Positions 16,972 to 25,650 of a stretch of DNA of 64,000 bases are shown here, in pieces (within the stretch, counting starts at the first letter, position 1; each line of letters begins with the position of its first letter). Both the position numbers and the translations under genes were made by a program. This stretch comes from Rhodobacterales bacterium 32-67-9 (lineage in GTDB: Bacteria; Pseudomonadota; Alphaproteobacteria; Rhodobacterales; Rhodobacteraceae). Location: NCBI GenBank assembly GCA_002280515.1, contig NCEA01000007.1:34250-98249 (forward strand). The letters are read 5' to 3'. Under the pieces are notes generated by a model. The model was not told the DNA's origin. It saw only the letters and a program-made list of their open reading frames with translations, and made no database searches.

Positions 16972-17747
16972 GCGCCGAAATCGCCGGGGTCGAGCGTCAC
17001 CTCGCGCCGTTCGGCGACGAAGGCCCGCGACACCTGCCGCCAACCCATCCGAAGCTGGGCGAGGATGCGCCGCAGGCGGTAGCCGGCGCCGGCCGAGCGG
17101 GCCGCCTTGCCGGCGCCTTCGATCGTCGAGGCGGTCTCGATCGGTGCCGCGAGCCCATAGGCCGCGCAGCGGTCGAGCTGGATCGCGCAGGCCGGCTCCA
17201 CCTGCCAGCTCGAGAGTTCGTAGGACTTGCAGATCAATGCGTCCGCCAGCGCGCCGCCGCGCCCGGCGCGGGCGAGGAGCTTCGCCGCGCCGGACGGCCA
17301 CAGAACGTAGGCCGCAGCCCCGCTCCGGTCCTGATAGAGCCGGCGCAGCACGAGACCCGGAACGACCGGGCGCGCGGCGCGCCCCAGAAGCTTGCGCCGC
17401 TTGCGCACCTCCAGCGTCACATGGTCGATCCCCGGCATCGCCTCCAGCGCAGACAGGAGGTTCGGCACCCGCCGCGACAGGACCGCGTCATCCTCGAGGA
17501 TCAGCGCCGGCCGTCCGGTCTTTGCGATATGTTCCCAGGCGGCGACATGGCTGAGAAGGCAGGCCCGCTCGGCCGGGCGCATCGGGCGTTCCCAGCGCTC
17601 CCAGTAGGTTTCGGGCCGGGCCTGCGCGGCCCTGTCTGCCGTCACCGCCTCGATCCGCTGCCAGCCCAGCCCCAACGCCGCCATCTGGCCGCGCTGGAAA
17701 TCCATCCGCGCGGTCGAGCGGGCAAGGTTGATGATCAGGACGTCCAT
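16968..17747 (-). CDS. glycosyltransferase family 25 (LPS biosynthesis-type) protein
   Basis: 259 residues beginning MDVLIINLARSTARM, the canonical GT25 start, then HVAAWEHIA and ALILEDDAVLS (~81-91) with the acidic pair, and a later GAAAYVLWPSGA segment. These match GT25 enzymes such as galactosyl- or glucosyl-transferases that modify lipooligosaccharide. It is cytoplasmic and acts at the inner membrane. It sits 7 bases downstream of a methyltransferase gene on the same strand. The acceptor cannot be predicted. Confidence 0.85.
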   Translation of the reverse strand: MDVLIINLARSTARMDFQRGQMAALGLGWQRIEAVTADRAAQARPETYWERWERPMRPAERACLLSHVAAWEHIAKTGRPALILEDDAVLSRRVPNLLSALEAMPGIDHVTLEVRKRRKLLGRAARPVVPGLVLRRLYQDRSGAAAYVLWPSGAAKLLARAGRGGALADALICKSYELSSWQVEPACAIQLDRCAAYGLAAPIETASTIEGAGKAARSAGAGYRLRRILAQLRMGWRQVSRAFVAERREVTLDPGDFGA

Positions 17748-17754
17748 AGTTCGG

Positions 17755-18426
17755 TCATGTTGGCGGCAGGTCGGAGATACGCCAGAGGCCCAGCATCTTG
17801 TCCTCGGCCTGACCCTTGAGCCAGCCCTTGCCCTCGGCGATCAGGCGCGCCGGTTCGGGCAGCCCGAAAGGCGGGCGGGTCAGGTCGATCGCGCGCCACT
17901 CGCCGGTCACGATGTCGCTGTTGGCAGTGCCGGGAAAGGTCGTTGTCAGAAGGTAGGTCGAACCCGAGGCGCGGATATTGCCGAGCGCCTTGCGGACATG
18001 GTCGTTCGAGAGGTGGACGAGGCAGTCGCGGACAAAGACCAGATCGGTTTTCGGCACAGGCCCCTCGATCAGATCGACCACGGCGAAGGACACCCCGTCG
18101 CGGGCGTGCTTTTCGCGGTTCCGCCCGATCAGTTCCGGCACGATGTCGGCGCCGAGGTAGTCGATCCCGGACAGGTCGACATGCGCCATCCAGTGAAAGT
18201 CGCCACAGGGCAGGTCGAGCATGCTGCGAACGCCCAATTCCTTCAGAAGCGGCGGCAGCAGCTTGCGCAGTTCCTCGGTCGATTGAAGGTTCGAACCCTT
18301 GCCCGACACACTTTCCGCATCGCCCCATTTGTTGGTGCGGACATAGTCGCGGAAGATCTCGGCGGGTGTCCGGCTGCGCAGGGCGCGGCGGTTGATGGCG
18401 TGGCGGAGCTTGCGAAACATGCCCAC
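17755..18426 (-). CDS. class I SAM-dependent methyltransferase
   Basis: 223 residues. Motif I is SMLDLPCGDFHW (~68-79), followed by an acidic residue at the end of strand 2 (YLGADI, ~90-95), a VVDLIEG strand and a DLVFVRDCLVHL post-I region (~127-138). This is a Rossmann-type methyltransferase, probably acting on a small molecule or glycan given the adjacent GT25 gene. The GTG at 18426 is preferred because a GGGGAGG site lies at proper distance; an ATG two codons later (18420) is possible. Confidence 0.82.
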   Translation of the reverse strand: MGMFRKLRHAINRRALRSRTPAEIFRDYVRTNKWGDAESVSGKGSNLQSTEELRKLLPPLLKELGVRSMLDLPCGDFHWMAHVDLSGIDYLGADIVPELIGRNREKHARDGVSFAVVDLIEGPVPKTDLVFVRDCLVHLSNDHVRKALGNIRASGSTYLLTTTFPGTANSDIVTGEWRAIDLTRPPFGLPEPARLIAEGKGWLKGQAEDKMLGLWRISDLPPT

Positions 18427-18566
18427 GGGAAGGCCTCCCCTCTGCCAGCGGCCGGCTGATCCGGCGGCGCCGATGTGGCGATGTGCTTATGGGGCGGCGC
18501 GATCACCGTCAAGGAAGACCGAAGGTCCGGTCGTGGTCCGGTCCCCCTCGCGCGGCGAACCGAGAA

Positions 18567-18594
18567 CCCCGGCGCGGACCGTGCCGCGCCGGGG
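18567..18594 (-). terminator. stem-loop terminator after peroxiredoxin gene
   Basis: Perfect 11-bp stem CCCCGGCGCGG / CCGCGCCGGGG with a 6-base loop, starting 8 bases past the peroxiredoxin stop on the minus strand. Only a short T-rich tail (TTCTC) follows. Confidence 0.75.
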
Positions 18595-18602
18595 CATCGT
18601 CC

Positions 18603-19256
18603 TTACCCCGGCAGCTTGGCGTAGCGCAGGTAGGGCAGGACCTTGTTGATCTTGCCGAACTTCGCCTCGGCTGCCGCGTCGTCAAGCGCGAGCGGCACGA
18701 TCACGTCCTGGCCCGGGGTCCAGTTTGCCGGCGTCGCCACGGCGTTGCTGCTGGCCGTCTGAAGCCCGTCGAGCGCGCGCAGCACCTCGGCGAAATTGCG
18801 GCCGACGTTCATCGGATAGGTCATGGAGAGTTTCAGCTTCTTGTCCGGCCCGATGATGAAGACCGCGCGCACCGTCTGGCTGTCATTCGGGGTCGGATTG
18901 TCGGGCAGGTAGGCCTCGGCCGGCAGCATGTCGAACGCCTTCGACACGTGCAGCCCGTCATCGGCGATGATCGGGAAGGCGGCGACCGCGTCGGCGGTCG
19001 ATTCGATATCGCGCTTCCAGCGCTTGTGCTCCTCGACGCCATCGACGGAGATGCCGATTACCTTGGTGTTGCGCTTCGCCCATTCGTCCGCAAGCTGCGC
19101 CACGGCACCGAATTCCGTGGTGCAGACCGGCGTGAAGTCCTTTGGATGCGAGAAGAGGATCGCCCATTTGTCGCCGATCCAGTCGTGGAACTTGATCAGG
19201 CCCTGATCGGTCTGGGCCGTGAAGTCGGGAACGGTGTCGTTGATGCGCAAGGCCAT
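18603..19256 (-). CDS. 1-Cys peroxiredoxin (Prx6/AhpC-TSA family)
   Basis: 217 residues. The peroxidatic cysteine is Cys45 in DFTPVCTTE, preceded by the LFSHPKD strand; no resolving cysteine is visible, and the C-terminal AhpC-TSA extension (LPYLRYAKLPG end) matches the Prx6 type. It reduces hydrogen and alkyl peroxides in the cytoplasm. The start chosen is ATG 19256, with AAGGAGAAA directly upstream; the frame is open further upstream but without family similarity. It is divergent from the aldehyde dehydrogenase operon. Confidence 0.93.
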   Translation of the reverse strand: MALRINDTVPDFTAQTDQGLIKFHDWIGDKWAILFSHPKDFTPVCTTEFGAVAQLADEWAKRNTKVIGISVDGVEEHKRWKRDIESTADAVAAFPIIADDGLHVSKAFDMLPAEAYLPDNPTPNDSQTVRAVFIIGPDKKLKLSMTYPMNVGRNFAEVLRALDGLQTASSNAVATPANWTPGQDVIVPLALDDAAAEAKFGKINKVLPYLRYAKLPG

Positions 19257-19387
19257 CGGTTTCTCCTTTTCCTGAATCAATTGGTGTGTTGGCAAGGAAC
19301 ATATGCGGTGGCGCCGGCAAATACACCCCGCTTCGATCATTCGCGAAAAATCGCCGGATCGCAGACGTCGGGTGAGGGTTTCGAATA

Positions 19388-19399
19388 ATTTGATCAAAT
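19388..19399. promoter_or_regulatory. AT-rich palindrome in divergent region, candidate operator
   Basis: ATTTGATCAAAT is a perfect 12-bp palindrome in otherwise GC-rich DNA, between the divergent peroxiredoxin (start 19256) and aldehyde dehydrogenase (start 19468) genes. It lacks the 4-base gap of an FNR box (TTGAT-N4-ATCAA), so the regulator is unknown. Confidence 0.4.
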
Positions 19400-19467
19400 C
19401 ATGTTACCCACCCTTGCGGGCCTTGCCCGGCCCTGCCACAGTCCGGTCGCCAGAGACGAGGTGAGCC

Positions 19468-20919
19468 ATGATCGAGAAACGCGACTTCTATATCGGTGGG
19501 CGCTGGACCGCCCCCGTGACCCCCCGCGACTGCGCGGTGATCGACCCGTCGACCGAGGATCCCTGCGCGGTGATCTCGCTCGGTTCCGAGGCTGATGCCA
19601 ATGCCGCCGTCGCGGCCGCCAAGGCCGCCTTTCCCGGCTGGGCCGCGACACCGCCGGCCGAGCGTCGGGCCATCGTGGCGCGGATCCTCGACGAATACGA
19701 CCGCCGCAAGGATGAGCTTGCCGGGGCGATCTCGCTCGAGATGGGGGCGCCCATTGACATGGCGACTGACAGCCAGGCGCCCTGCCTGCCCTGGCACCTG
19801 AACAACTTCCTGCGAGCGTTCGATGCGATCGAGTGGACCCGGCCATTGGGCCCCCATGCACCGAACGACCGCATCGCGCTGGAGCCGATCGGTGTCGTGG
19901 GCCTCATCACGCCGTGGAACTGGCCGATGAACCAGATTGCGCTGAAGGTGATCCCGGCGCTGCTGGCGGGATGCACCTGCGTTCTGAAACCGTCCGAGGA
20001 ATCGCCCCTGAACGCGATGCTCTTCGCCGAGTTCTGCCATGACGCCGGGGTGCCGCCGGGGGTCTTCAACCTTGTCAACGGCGACGGGGCGGGGGTCGGC
20101 GCGGTCCTCTCCGCGCATCCGGACGTGGAGATGATCTCCTTCACCGGGTCAACCCGCGCCGGCCGCGCGATCTCCAAGGCGGCGGCGGAGACGCTGAAGC
20201 GGGTGACGCTGGAACTCGGCGGCAAGGGTGCCAATCTGATCTTCGCCGATGCCGACGAGAAGGCGGTCAAGCGCGGGGTTCTGCATCTGATGAACAATTC
20301 GGGCCAAAGCTGCAACGCGCCCAGCCGGATGCTGGTGGAGCGTTCCATCTACGATTCCGCGGTGGAAACCGCCGCGGAAGTGGCCAATTCGATCAAGGTC
20401 GGCCCGGCGTCGGAACATGGCCGCCATATCGGTCCGGTGGTGAACAAGCGCCAGTGGGACCAGATCCAGGGTTTCATCCAGAAGGGCATCGACGAGGGCG
20501 CGCGGCTGGTGGCCGGCGGGCTTGGCCTGCCCGAGGGCATGAACAAGGGCTATTATGTCCGTCCAACCGTCTTCGCGGACGTAAGGCCCGGCATGACCAT
20601 CGAGCGCGAGGAAATCTTCGGCCCGGTTCTCTCGATCATCCCCTTCGACAGCGAGGAAGAGGCGGCGCGGATCGCCAACGACACGCCCTACGGGTTGACC
20701 AACTACGTGCAGAGCCAGGATGGCGCGCGCCGGAACCGCCTGGCGCTCGCGCTGAAGTCGGGGATGGTCGAGATGAACGGCCAGAGCCGCGGCGCGGGGT
20801 CGCCCTTCGGCGGCGTCAAGGCGAGCGGGCGCGCGCGTGAGGGCGGCCATTGGGGGATCGAGGAGTTCCTTGAGGTCAAAGCGATCTCCGGCTGGGCGCC
20901 GGACCTCGCCGCAGAATAG
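19468..20919 (+). CDS. NAD(P)+-dependent aldehyde dehydrogenase
   Basis: 483 residues with the full ALDH set: PWNWPMNQ (149-156), the FTGST nucleotide-site motif (225-229), the general base Glu249 in ELGGKGAN and the catalytic Cys282 in NNSGQSCNAP. It oxidises an aldehyde to an acid. The substrate is not determined by motif; the two genes downstream (MttB-like and TMADH-like) suggest an aldehyde from methylated-amine breakdown. Start at ATG 19468 after a GAGGTGA site. Confidence 0.92.
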   Translation: MIEKRDFYIGGRWTAPVTPRDCAVIDPSTEDPCAVISLGSEADANAAVAAAKAAFPGWAATPPAERRAIVARILDEYDRRKDELAGAISLEMGAPIDMATDSQAPCLPWHLNNFLRAFDAIEWTRPLGPHAPNDRIALEPIGVVGLITPWNWPMNQIALKVIPALLAGCTCVLKPSEESPLNAMLFAEFCHDAGVPPGVFNLVNGDGAGVGAVLSAHPDVEMISFTGSTRAGRAISKAAAETLKRVTLELGGKGANLIFADADEKAVKRGVLHLMNNSGQSCNAPSRMLVERSIYDSAVETAAEVANSIKVGPASEHGRHIGPVVNKRQWDQIQGFIQKGIDEGARLVAGGLGLPEGMNKGYYVRPTVFADVRPGMTIEREEIFGPVLSIIPFDSEEEAARIANDTPYGLTNYVQSQDGARRNRLALALKSGMVEMNGQSRGAGSPFGGVKASGRAREGGHWGIEEFLEVKAISGWAPDLAAE

Positions 20920-20956
20920 GCCGGCGGGGTCGGTCCGGTCGGGGGATCGAGCCCCT

Positions 20957-20982
20957 CCGGACCGGTCCGGCCATGGCCGGAC
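20957..20982. promoter_or_regulatory. two overlapping palindromes upstream of the MttB-family gene
   Basis: CCGGACCGGTCCGG (20957-20970) and GTCCGGCCATGGCCGGAC (20965-20982) are both perfect palindromes and share six bases, so they are mutually exclusive as hairpins. They follow the aldehyde dehydrogenase stop by 38 bases and precede the MttB-family start by 122. They could be a terminator/antiterminator pair or an operator. Confidence 0.45.
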
Positions 20983-21104
20983 GGCCCCAATCCGACCCGA
21001 CGCAAAACGACATCTGCGCCATTGCGAATGTCGGCCCCGATACTTTCCGCACCGGTCCCGCTGCCCTTAAGATCGGTGGATATGGTCGGACCGGGGAGAG
21101 CGAC

Positions 21105-22613
21105 ATGGCCGCTGATGAAACGGTAACGAAGGCACGCCACGGCGGGCGCGAGGCGCGGCGGCGCGAACGGTCGCACAAGGCGTCGGGGCCGGGCCGGCCC
21201 TACATCGTTCGCAACATCCCGACCTACGACGTCCTCTCGGAAGAAAACCTGCTGAAGATCGAGGCCGCCGCCGACCGCATCCTGGCCGAGACCGGGATCG
21301 AGTTCCGCGACGACGACGCGGTGCTGGCCTACTGGAAGCGTGCCGGCGCAAAGGTCGATGGCACGCTGGTGAAGTTCGAGCCGGGCATGCTGCGCGAGAT
21401 CCTGAAATCCGCGCCCTCCGAGTTCACCCAACACGCCCGCAACCCGGCCAATTCGGCCCGGATCGGCGGCAGGAACGTCGTCTTCGCGCCCGCCTATGGC
21501 TCCCCCTTCGTTATGGATCTCGACCGGGGCCGCCGTTTCGGCACGCTCCAGGATTTCGAGAACTTCATCAAGCTGGCGCAATCCTCGCCGTGGTTCCACC
21601 ATTCCGGCGGCACGATCTGCGAGCCGACCGACGTGCCGGTGAACAAGCGCCACCTCGACATGGTCTATGCCCATCTCACGCTGTCTGATCGCTGCTTCAT
21701 GGGATCGGTCACCGCCGAGGAGCGCAGCGAGGATTCGATCGACATGGCGCGGATCGTCTTCGGCGAAGGTTTCGTGGACGAGAATTGCGTGATCCTCGGC
21801 AACGTCAACGTCAATTCGCCGCTGGTCTGGGACGGCACGATGACGAAAAGCCTGCGCGCCTACGCCCGGGCGGGTCAGGCTGCTGTCATCGTGCCCTTCA
21901 TCCTCGGTGGCGCCATGGGGCCGGTGACCAATGCCGGCGCCATCGCCCAGATTGAACGCCCCGGCGCCCCGGTGGTCTTCGGCAACTTCCTGTCGTCGAT
22001 GAGCTTGCGCTCCGGTTCGCCCACCTTCGGCACGCCGGAACCCGCCATCGGCTCGATGGTCATCGGCCAGCTTGCACGGCGGCTGAACCTGCCCCTGCGC
22101 TGTTCGGGCAACTTCACCACATCGAAGCTGCCGGACGCGCAGGCGATGACCGAGGGCACGATGTCGATGCTCGCCGCGATCCATTGCGGCGCCAACTTCA
22201 TCTTGCATTCGGCCGGCTTCCTCGACGGGCTGCTCAGCATGTCCTACGAGAAATTCATGCTCGACGCCGACCTCTGCGGGGCGCTGCACTCCTACCTCGA
22301 CGGGGTCAGGATCGACGACAACCAGCTTGCCGTCGATGCCTTCGCCGAGGTCGGCCCCGGCAACCATTTCTTCGGCTGCGCCCATACGATGGCGAATTAC
22401 GAGACCGCGTTCTGGGACTCGGAGACCGCCGACAACGAGCCCTTCGAGAAATGGGAAGCGGCGGGTGGCGACGATGCCGCGACCCGTGCCAACCGGCTCT
22501 GGAAGGAGCGGCTGCGTGAATACGAGGCGCCGCCGATTGACCCGGGCGTCGACGAGGCACTGAAGGACTTCGTGGCGAGGAAGAAGGCGGAGATGCCGGA
22601 TGCCTGGTACTGA
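21105..22613 (+). CDS. MttB-family (trimethylamine methyltransferase-like, non-pyrrolysine) methyltransferase
   Basis: 502 residues. The protein matches the MttB superfamily (COG5598): an N-terminal basic tail, then DVLSEENLLKIEAAADRIL, GAMGPVTNAGA (~267-277) and the C-terminal VGPGNHFFGCAHTM region (~417-430). Members move a methyl group from a quaternary or tertiary amine to a corrinoid protein. The frame has no in-frame amber codon, so it belongs to the bacterial non-pyrrolysine type, which includes glycine betaine methyltransferase. No corrinoid protein gene is present nearby, which is unusual. The start at ATG 21105 follows GGGGAGAG; an in-frame ATG upstream at 20973 would lie in the palindrome. 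Confidence 0.85.
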   Translation: MAADETVTKARHGGREARRRERSHKASGPGRPYIVRNIPTYDVLSEENLLKIEAAADRILAETGIEFRDDDAVLAYWKRAGAKVDGTLVKFEPGMLREILKSAPSEFTQHARNPANSARIGGRNVVFAPAYGSPFVMDLDRGRRFGTLQDFENFIKLAQSSPWFHHSGGTICEPTDVPVNKRHLDMVYAHLTLSDRCFMGSVTAEERSEDSIDMARIVFGEGFVDENCVILGNVNVNSPLVWDGTMTKSLRAYARAGQAAVIVPFILGGAMGPVTNAGAIAQIERPGAPVVFGNFLSSMSLRSGSPTFGTPEPAIGSMVIGQLARRLNLPLRCSGNFTTSKLPDAQAMTEGTMSMLAAIHCGANFILHSAGFLDGLLSMSYEKFMLDADLCGALHSYLDGVRIDDNQLAVDAFAEVGPGNHFFGCAHTMANYETAFWDSETADNEPFEKWEAAGGDDAATRANRLWKERLREYEAPPIDPGVDEALKDFVARKKAEMPDAWY

Positions 22614-22664
22614 GCCGAGCGAAACCCTGCGGTCCTGTCACCGGACCGGGACCGGGAGAAACGC

Positions 22665-24641
22665 ATGACGTCGCATCCGCACCTCCTCTCCCCACTCGAA
22701 TTGCGCGGCCATACCTTGCGCAACCGCATCGTCTTCGGTGCCCATACCGCCAACATGTCCGACATGGGCCTGCCCGGCCCACGTTTCGGCGCCTATCTTC
22801 TCGAACGCGCGCTGGGCGGGGCGGCGATGATCGTGGCCGAGCCGATGCCGGTCCATGCCACCGGCGTCCTGACACGCGGCAACTTCCGCCACGGCACCGA
22901 CGAGGTGATCCCGCATTTCCGCAAGGTCACCGAACCGGTGAAGGAGGCGGGTTCCGTCATCCTCCAGCAGTTATACCACATCGGCGCGCATGGCGATTCC
23001 GACCTCAGCTTCGCGCCCCACTGGGGGCCGTCCGGCGGACCGTCCTATCACGACAGCGACGGTTCGCACGCGATGACGGAGGCCGAGATCGAGGAGCTGA
23101 TCGCGGCCCATGTCGCCGCCGCCGTGCGTTGCCGGAAGGGCGGCTTCCAGGGGGTCGAGGTCTGGGGCGCCTACCATTCGCTGCTCGACCAGTTCTGGAC
23201 GCCGTGGTCGAACAAGCGCACCGACAAATGGGGCGGCAGCCTTGAGAACCGCACCCGCATGTCGCGCGCCATCATCGAAGGCATCCGCCGCGCCTGCGGC
23301 GAGGATTTCATCATCGGCCTTGCGGTCTCGACCTCCGACAGCCACGATGTCCTCCTGCAGGGCGAGGCGCTGGCCGAGGTCGTGGCCTGCCACGACGCGA
23401 CCGGGCATATCGACTACGTTACCTGCGGCCACGGCGGTTATCTCGACTTCGAGCGGCTGATGCCGACCTTCCTTTTTGCCGAGAAGCTCACCGCGCCTTT
23501 TACCGAGGAGCTGAAGAAGGTCGTCAAACACGCCAAGGTCACGTCAGAGGCGCATGTCCGCACCCCGGAAAACGCCGAAAGCGTGATTGCCTCCGGGCAG
23601 GCCGACCTCGTCTCCATCGTGCGCGGCCAGATCGCCGACCCGCATCTGGCGCGGAAGACGACGGAGGGCCGGGCCGGGGACGTGCGCGGCTGCATCTCCT
23701 GCAACCAGATGTGCTGGGGCCGGCGCAGCCGCGACTACTGGATCTCCTGCCTCGTCAACCCCTCGGCGGGCCGCGAGTTCGAATGGGGTGGCGACCGCTT
23801 CACGCCGGCCGCAAAGCCCCGCCACATCGTGGTCGTCGGCGCCGGTCCGGCCGGGCTCGAAGTCGCGCGCGTCGCCGCCGAACGGGGCCACCGGGTCGAT
23901 ATTCTGGAGGCACAGCCCCGCATCGGCGGCCAGTTCCGGCTGGCGGGCGAGCAACCGCGCCGGGCGCAGATCCTCGACCTCATGGACTGGTATGAACGCC
24001 AGTTTGAGAACCTGCAGGTCCGTGTCCACCTCAACACCTTCGCCGAGGCCGGTGATATACGCGCGCTCAAACCCGATGCGGTCGTGCTCGCCACCGGCTC
24101 CCTGCCGGACGAGGACGGATTCCAGCGCTGGCTTCCCGGCAAGGATCGACTGCCGGGTATCGACAGGGGCAATGTCTGGTCACCCGAAGACGTCATGCGC
24201 CGCGAGGCAAAGCTCGGCGACCAGGTCATCCTCTACGACGAAGGCGGCAACTGGCGCGGCCTCGGCACCGCCTGGGCGATGGCCGAACGCGGGCTGAAGG
24301 TCACCATCGTCACGCCGGAACCCTTCATCGGCAAGGAACTCGCACGAACTTCCGCGGACATCGCGCTCCGCCCCCGGCTCGCGAAACTCGGCGTAACCTT
24401 CCTGACCGAACACCTGATCACTGAATGGCACGGCGATGCGGCCACGCTCTGCAACATGCTGACCGGGGAAGAAACCCACCACGCCGCCTCCGCCCTTGTG
24501 ATGTCGACCACCAACCGCGCCTTCGACCCGCTCTCGACCGAGCTTGATGGCATCGAAACTCACCTGATCGGCGATGCCTCCGCGCCGCGCCAGGCCCCCT
24601 ATGCGTTTCACGAGGGGCGAAAGACCGGACTCACCCTTTGA
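22665..24641 (+). CDS. TMADH-like NADH:flavin oxidoreductase with [4Fe-4S] cluster (putative methylated-amine demethylase)
   Basis: 658 residues in the order expected of the trimethylamine dehydrogenase / 2,4-dienoyl-CoA reductase / DgcA group: an OYE-type FMN barrel (~5-335), an iron-sulfur motif Cys343-x2-Cys346-x3-Cys350-x11-Cys362, then a Rossmann FAD/NAD domain beginning VVVGAGPAGLEV (~389-400). DgcA-type relatives demethylate dimethylglycine or proline betaine derivatives. Together with the MttB-family gene 51 bases upstream, a role in betaine or methylamine breakdown is inferred; the substrate is not proven. The stop is followed within 6 bases by a palindromic repeat that probably terminates transcription. 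Confidence 0.85.
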   Translation: MTSHPHLLSPLELRGHTLRNRIVFGAHTANMSDMGLPGPRFGAYLLERALGGAAMIVAEPMPVHATGVLTRGNFRHGTDEVIPHFRKVTEPVKEAGSVILQQLYHIGAHGDSDLSFAPHWGPSGGPSYHDSDGSHAMTEAEIEELIAAHVAAAVRCRKGGFQGVEVWGAYHSLLDQFWTPWSNKRTDKWGGSLENRTRMSRAIIEGIRRACGEDFIIGLAVSTSDSHDVLLQGEALAEVVACHDATGHIDYVTCGHGGYLDFERLMPTFLFAEKLTAPFTEELKKVVKHAKVTSEAHVRTPENAESVIASGQADLVSIVRGQIADPHLARKTTEGRAGDVRGCISCNQMCWGRRSRDYWISCLVNPSAGREFEWGGDRFTPAAKPRHIVVVGAGPAGLEVARVAAERGHRVDILEAQPRIGGQFRLAGEQPRRAQILDLMDWYERQFENLQVRVHLNTFAEAGDIRALKPDAVVLATGSLPDEDGFQRWLPGKDRLPGIDRGNVWSPEDVMRREAKLGDQVILYDEGGNWRGLGTAWAMAERGLKVTIVTPEPFIGKELARTSADIALRPRLAKLGVTFLTEHLITEWHGDAATLCNMLTGEETHHAASALVMSTTNRAFDPLSTELDGIETHLIGDASAPRQAPYAFHEGRKTGLTL

Positions 24642-24646
24642 CCTTC

Positions 24647-24687
24647 ATCTTGCCGGAAATACCTCGGGGTCCGGGGCAGCGCCCCGG
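24647..24687. repeat. palindromic intergenic repeat, copy 1
   Basis: ATCTTGCCGGAAAT followed by a short GC-rich link and the hairpin CCGGGGC-AGC-GCCCCGG (24671-24687). The same unit, with one extra G and C in the stem, is found at 57249-57292. It lies between two convergent stops (24641 and 24697). Confidence 0.75.
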
Positions 24688-24696
24688 CTCCACCGG

Positions 24697-25599
24697 TCAA
24701 AGATTGAACACCCGGCTCGGATGCAGTTCGCCGGACTTGTAGACCCCGACCGCCACCGCGCGGCCCTGCCAGCTCGCCCAGGCCTCGTCGCCCCAGTCGA
24801 CGTCCGAGGCGATGACCATCCCCGGATTGCCGTTCCTCAGCCGCGCCGCGCCCTCCGCTGTCGCCTTCAGTTCCGGCAGGTCCGCCAACCCGACCTCAAG
24901 CGGCAAGAGTAGCGCATCGAGCGCCTCGGTCTTCGCCAGTTCCTCGATCGTCTCGATCGACACGCCGTCGGCGGCCTCGAACGGCCCCGACCATTCGCGG
25001 CGAAGCCAAAGGACATGGCCGTGACACCCCAGCGCCGCACCCAGGTCGCGGGCGACGGAGCGCACGTAGCCGCCCTTGCCGCAGACCATCTCCAGTTCGA
25101 CCGTATCGGCGTCGGGCCGGGCGATCATCTCCAGGCTCTCGACCCAAAGCTCCCGCGCCGCAAGATCCATCTCCTCGCCCGCACGGGCCAGCGCATAAGC
25201 ACGCTCGCCGTCGACCTTCACTGCGGAGAACTGCGGCGGCACCTGCATGATCTCGCCGCGAAACGCCGTCAGGGAAGCGCGGATATCGTCATCCGAGGGC
25301 CGCAGCGCCGAGGTGGCGATCACCTCGCCCGTCGCATCGTCGGTCTTCGTGGCGGCGCCAAGCCGCACCGCGAAGCGGTAACATTTCAGCGCATCGGTGA
25401 TGAAGGGAACCGTCTTCGTCGCCTCGCCGATCGCCACCGCCAGCACCCCGGTCGCGTCGGGGTCGAGCGTGCCCGCGTGGCCCGCCTTCTTCGCGTCGAG
25501 CGCCCAGCGCACCTTGTTCACGACGGCGGTCGAGGTCATGCCCGCCGGCTTGTCCACCACCAGCCAGCCGGAAATGTCGCGACCCTTCTTGCGTGCCAT
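24697..25599 (-). CDS. truB: tRNA pseudouridine(55) synthase
   Basis: 300 residues. The TruB signature [14 protein letters not shown] contains the catalytic Asp46. [13 protein letters not shown] (~12-24) precedes it. The enzyme isomerises U55 in the T-loop of tRNAs. The ATG at 25599 is preferred; the frame also has a TTG five codons upstream. It is downstream of rbfA, the usual neighbour, but separated from it by a glycosidase-like gene. Confidence 0.96.
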   Translation of the reverse strand: MARKKGRDISGWLVVDKPAGMTSTAVVNKVRWALDAKKAGHAGTLDPDATGVLAVAIGEATKTVPFITDALKCYRFAVRLGAATKTDDATGEVIATSALRPSDDDIRASLTAFRGEIMQVPPQFSAVKVDGERAYALARAGEEMDLAARELWVESLEMIARPDADTVELEMVCGKGGYVRSVARDLGAALGCHGHVLWLRREWSGPFEAADGVSIETIEELAKTEALDALLLPLEVGLADLPELKATAEGAARLRNGNPGMVIASDVDWGDEAWASWQGRAVAVGVYKSGELHPSRVFNL

Positions 25600-25650
25600 G
25601 TCTCTACTTTCCAAAGGAAGGCCGCCTGCTAGCGAATGGCGGCGGGGGCG

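Noticed and set aside
19388-19399. FNR/FnrL box
   Set aside because: The half-sites TTGAT and ATCAA overlap without the required 4-base gap, so it is listed only as a palindrome of unknown regulator.
21105-22613. Possible pyrrolysine (in-frame amber) in the MttB-family gene
   Set aside because: The frame has no internal stop codon from start to end, so it is the non-pyrrolysine type.
25600-25614. TTG start for truB at 25614
   Set aside because: The ATG at 25599 gives the family-typical N-terminus with an appropriate upstream site.
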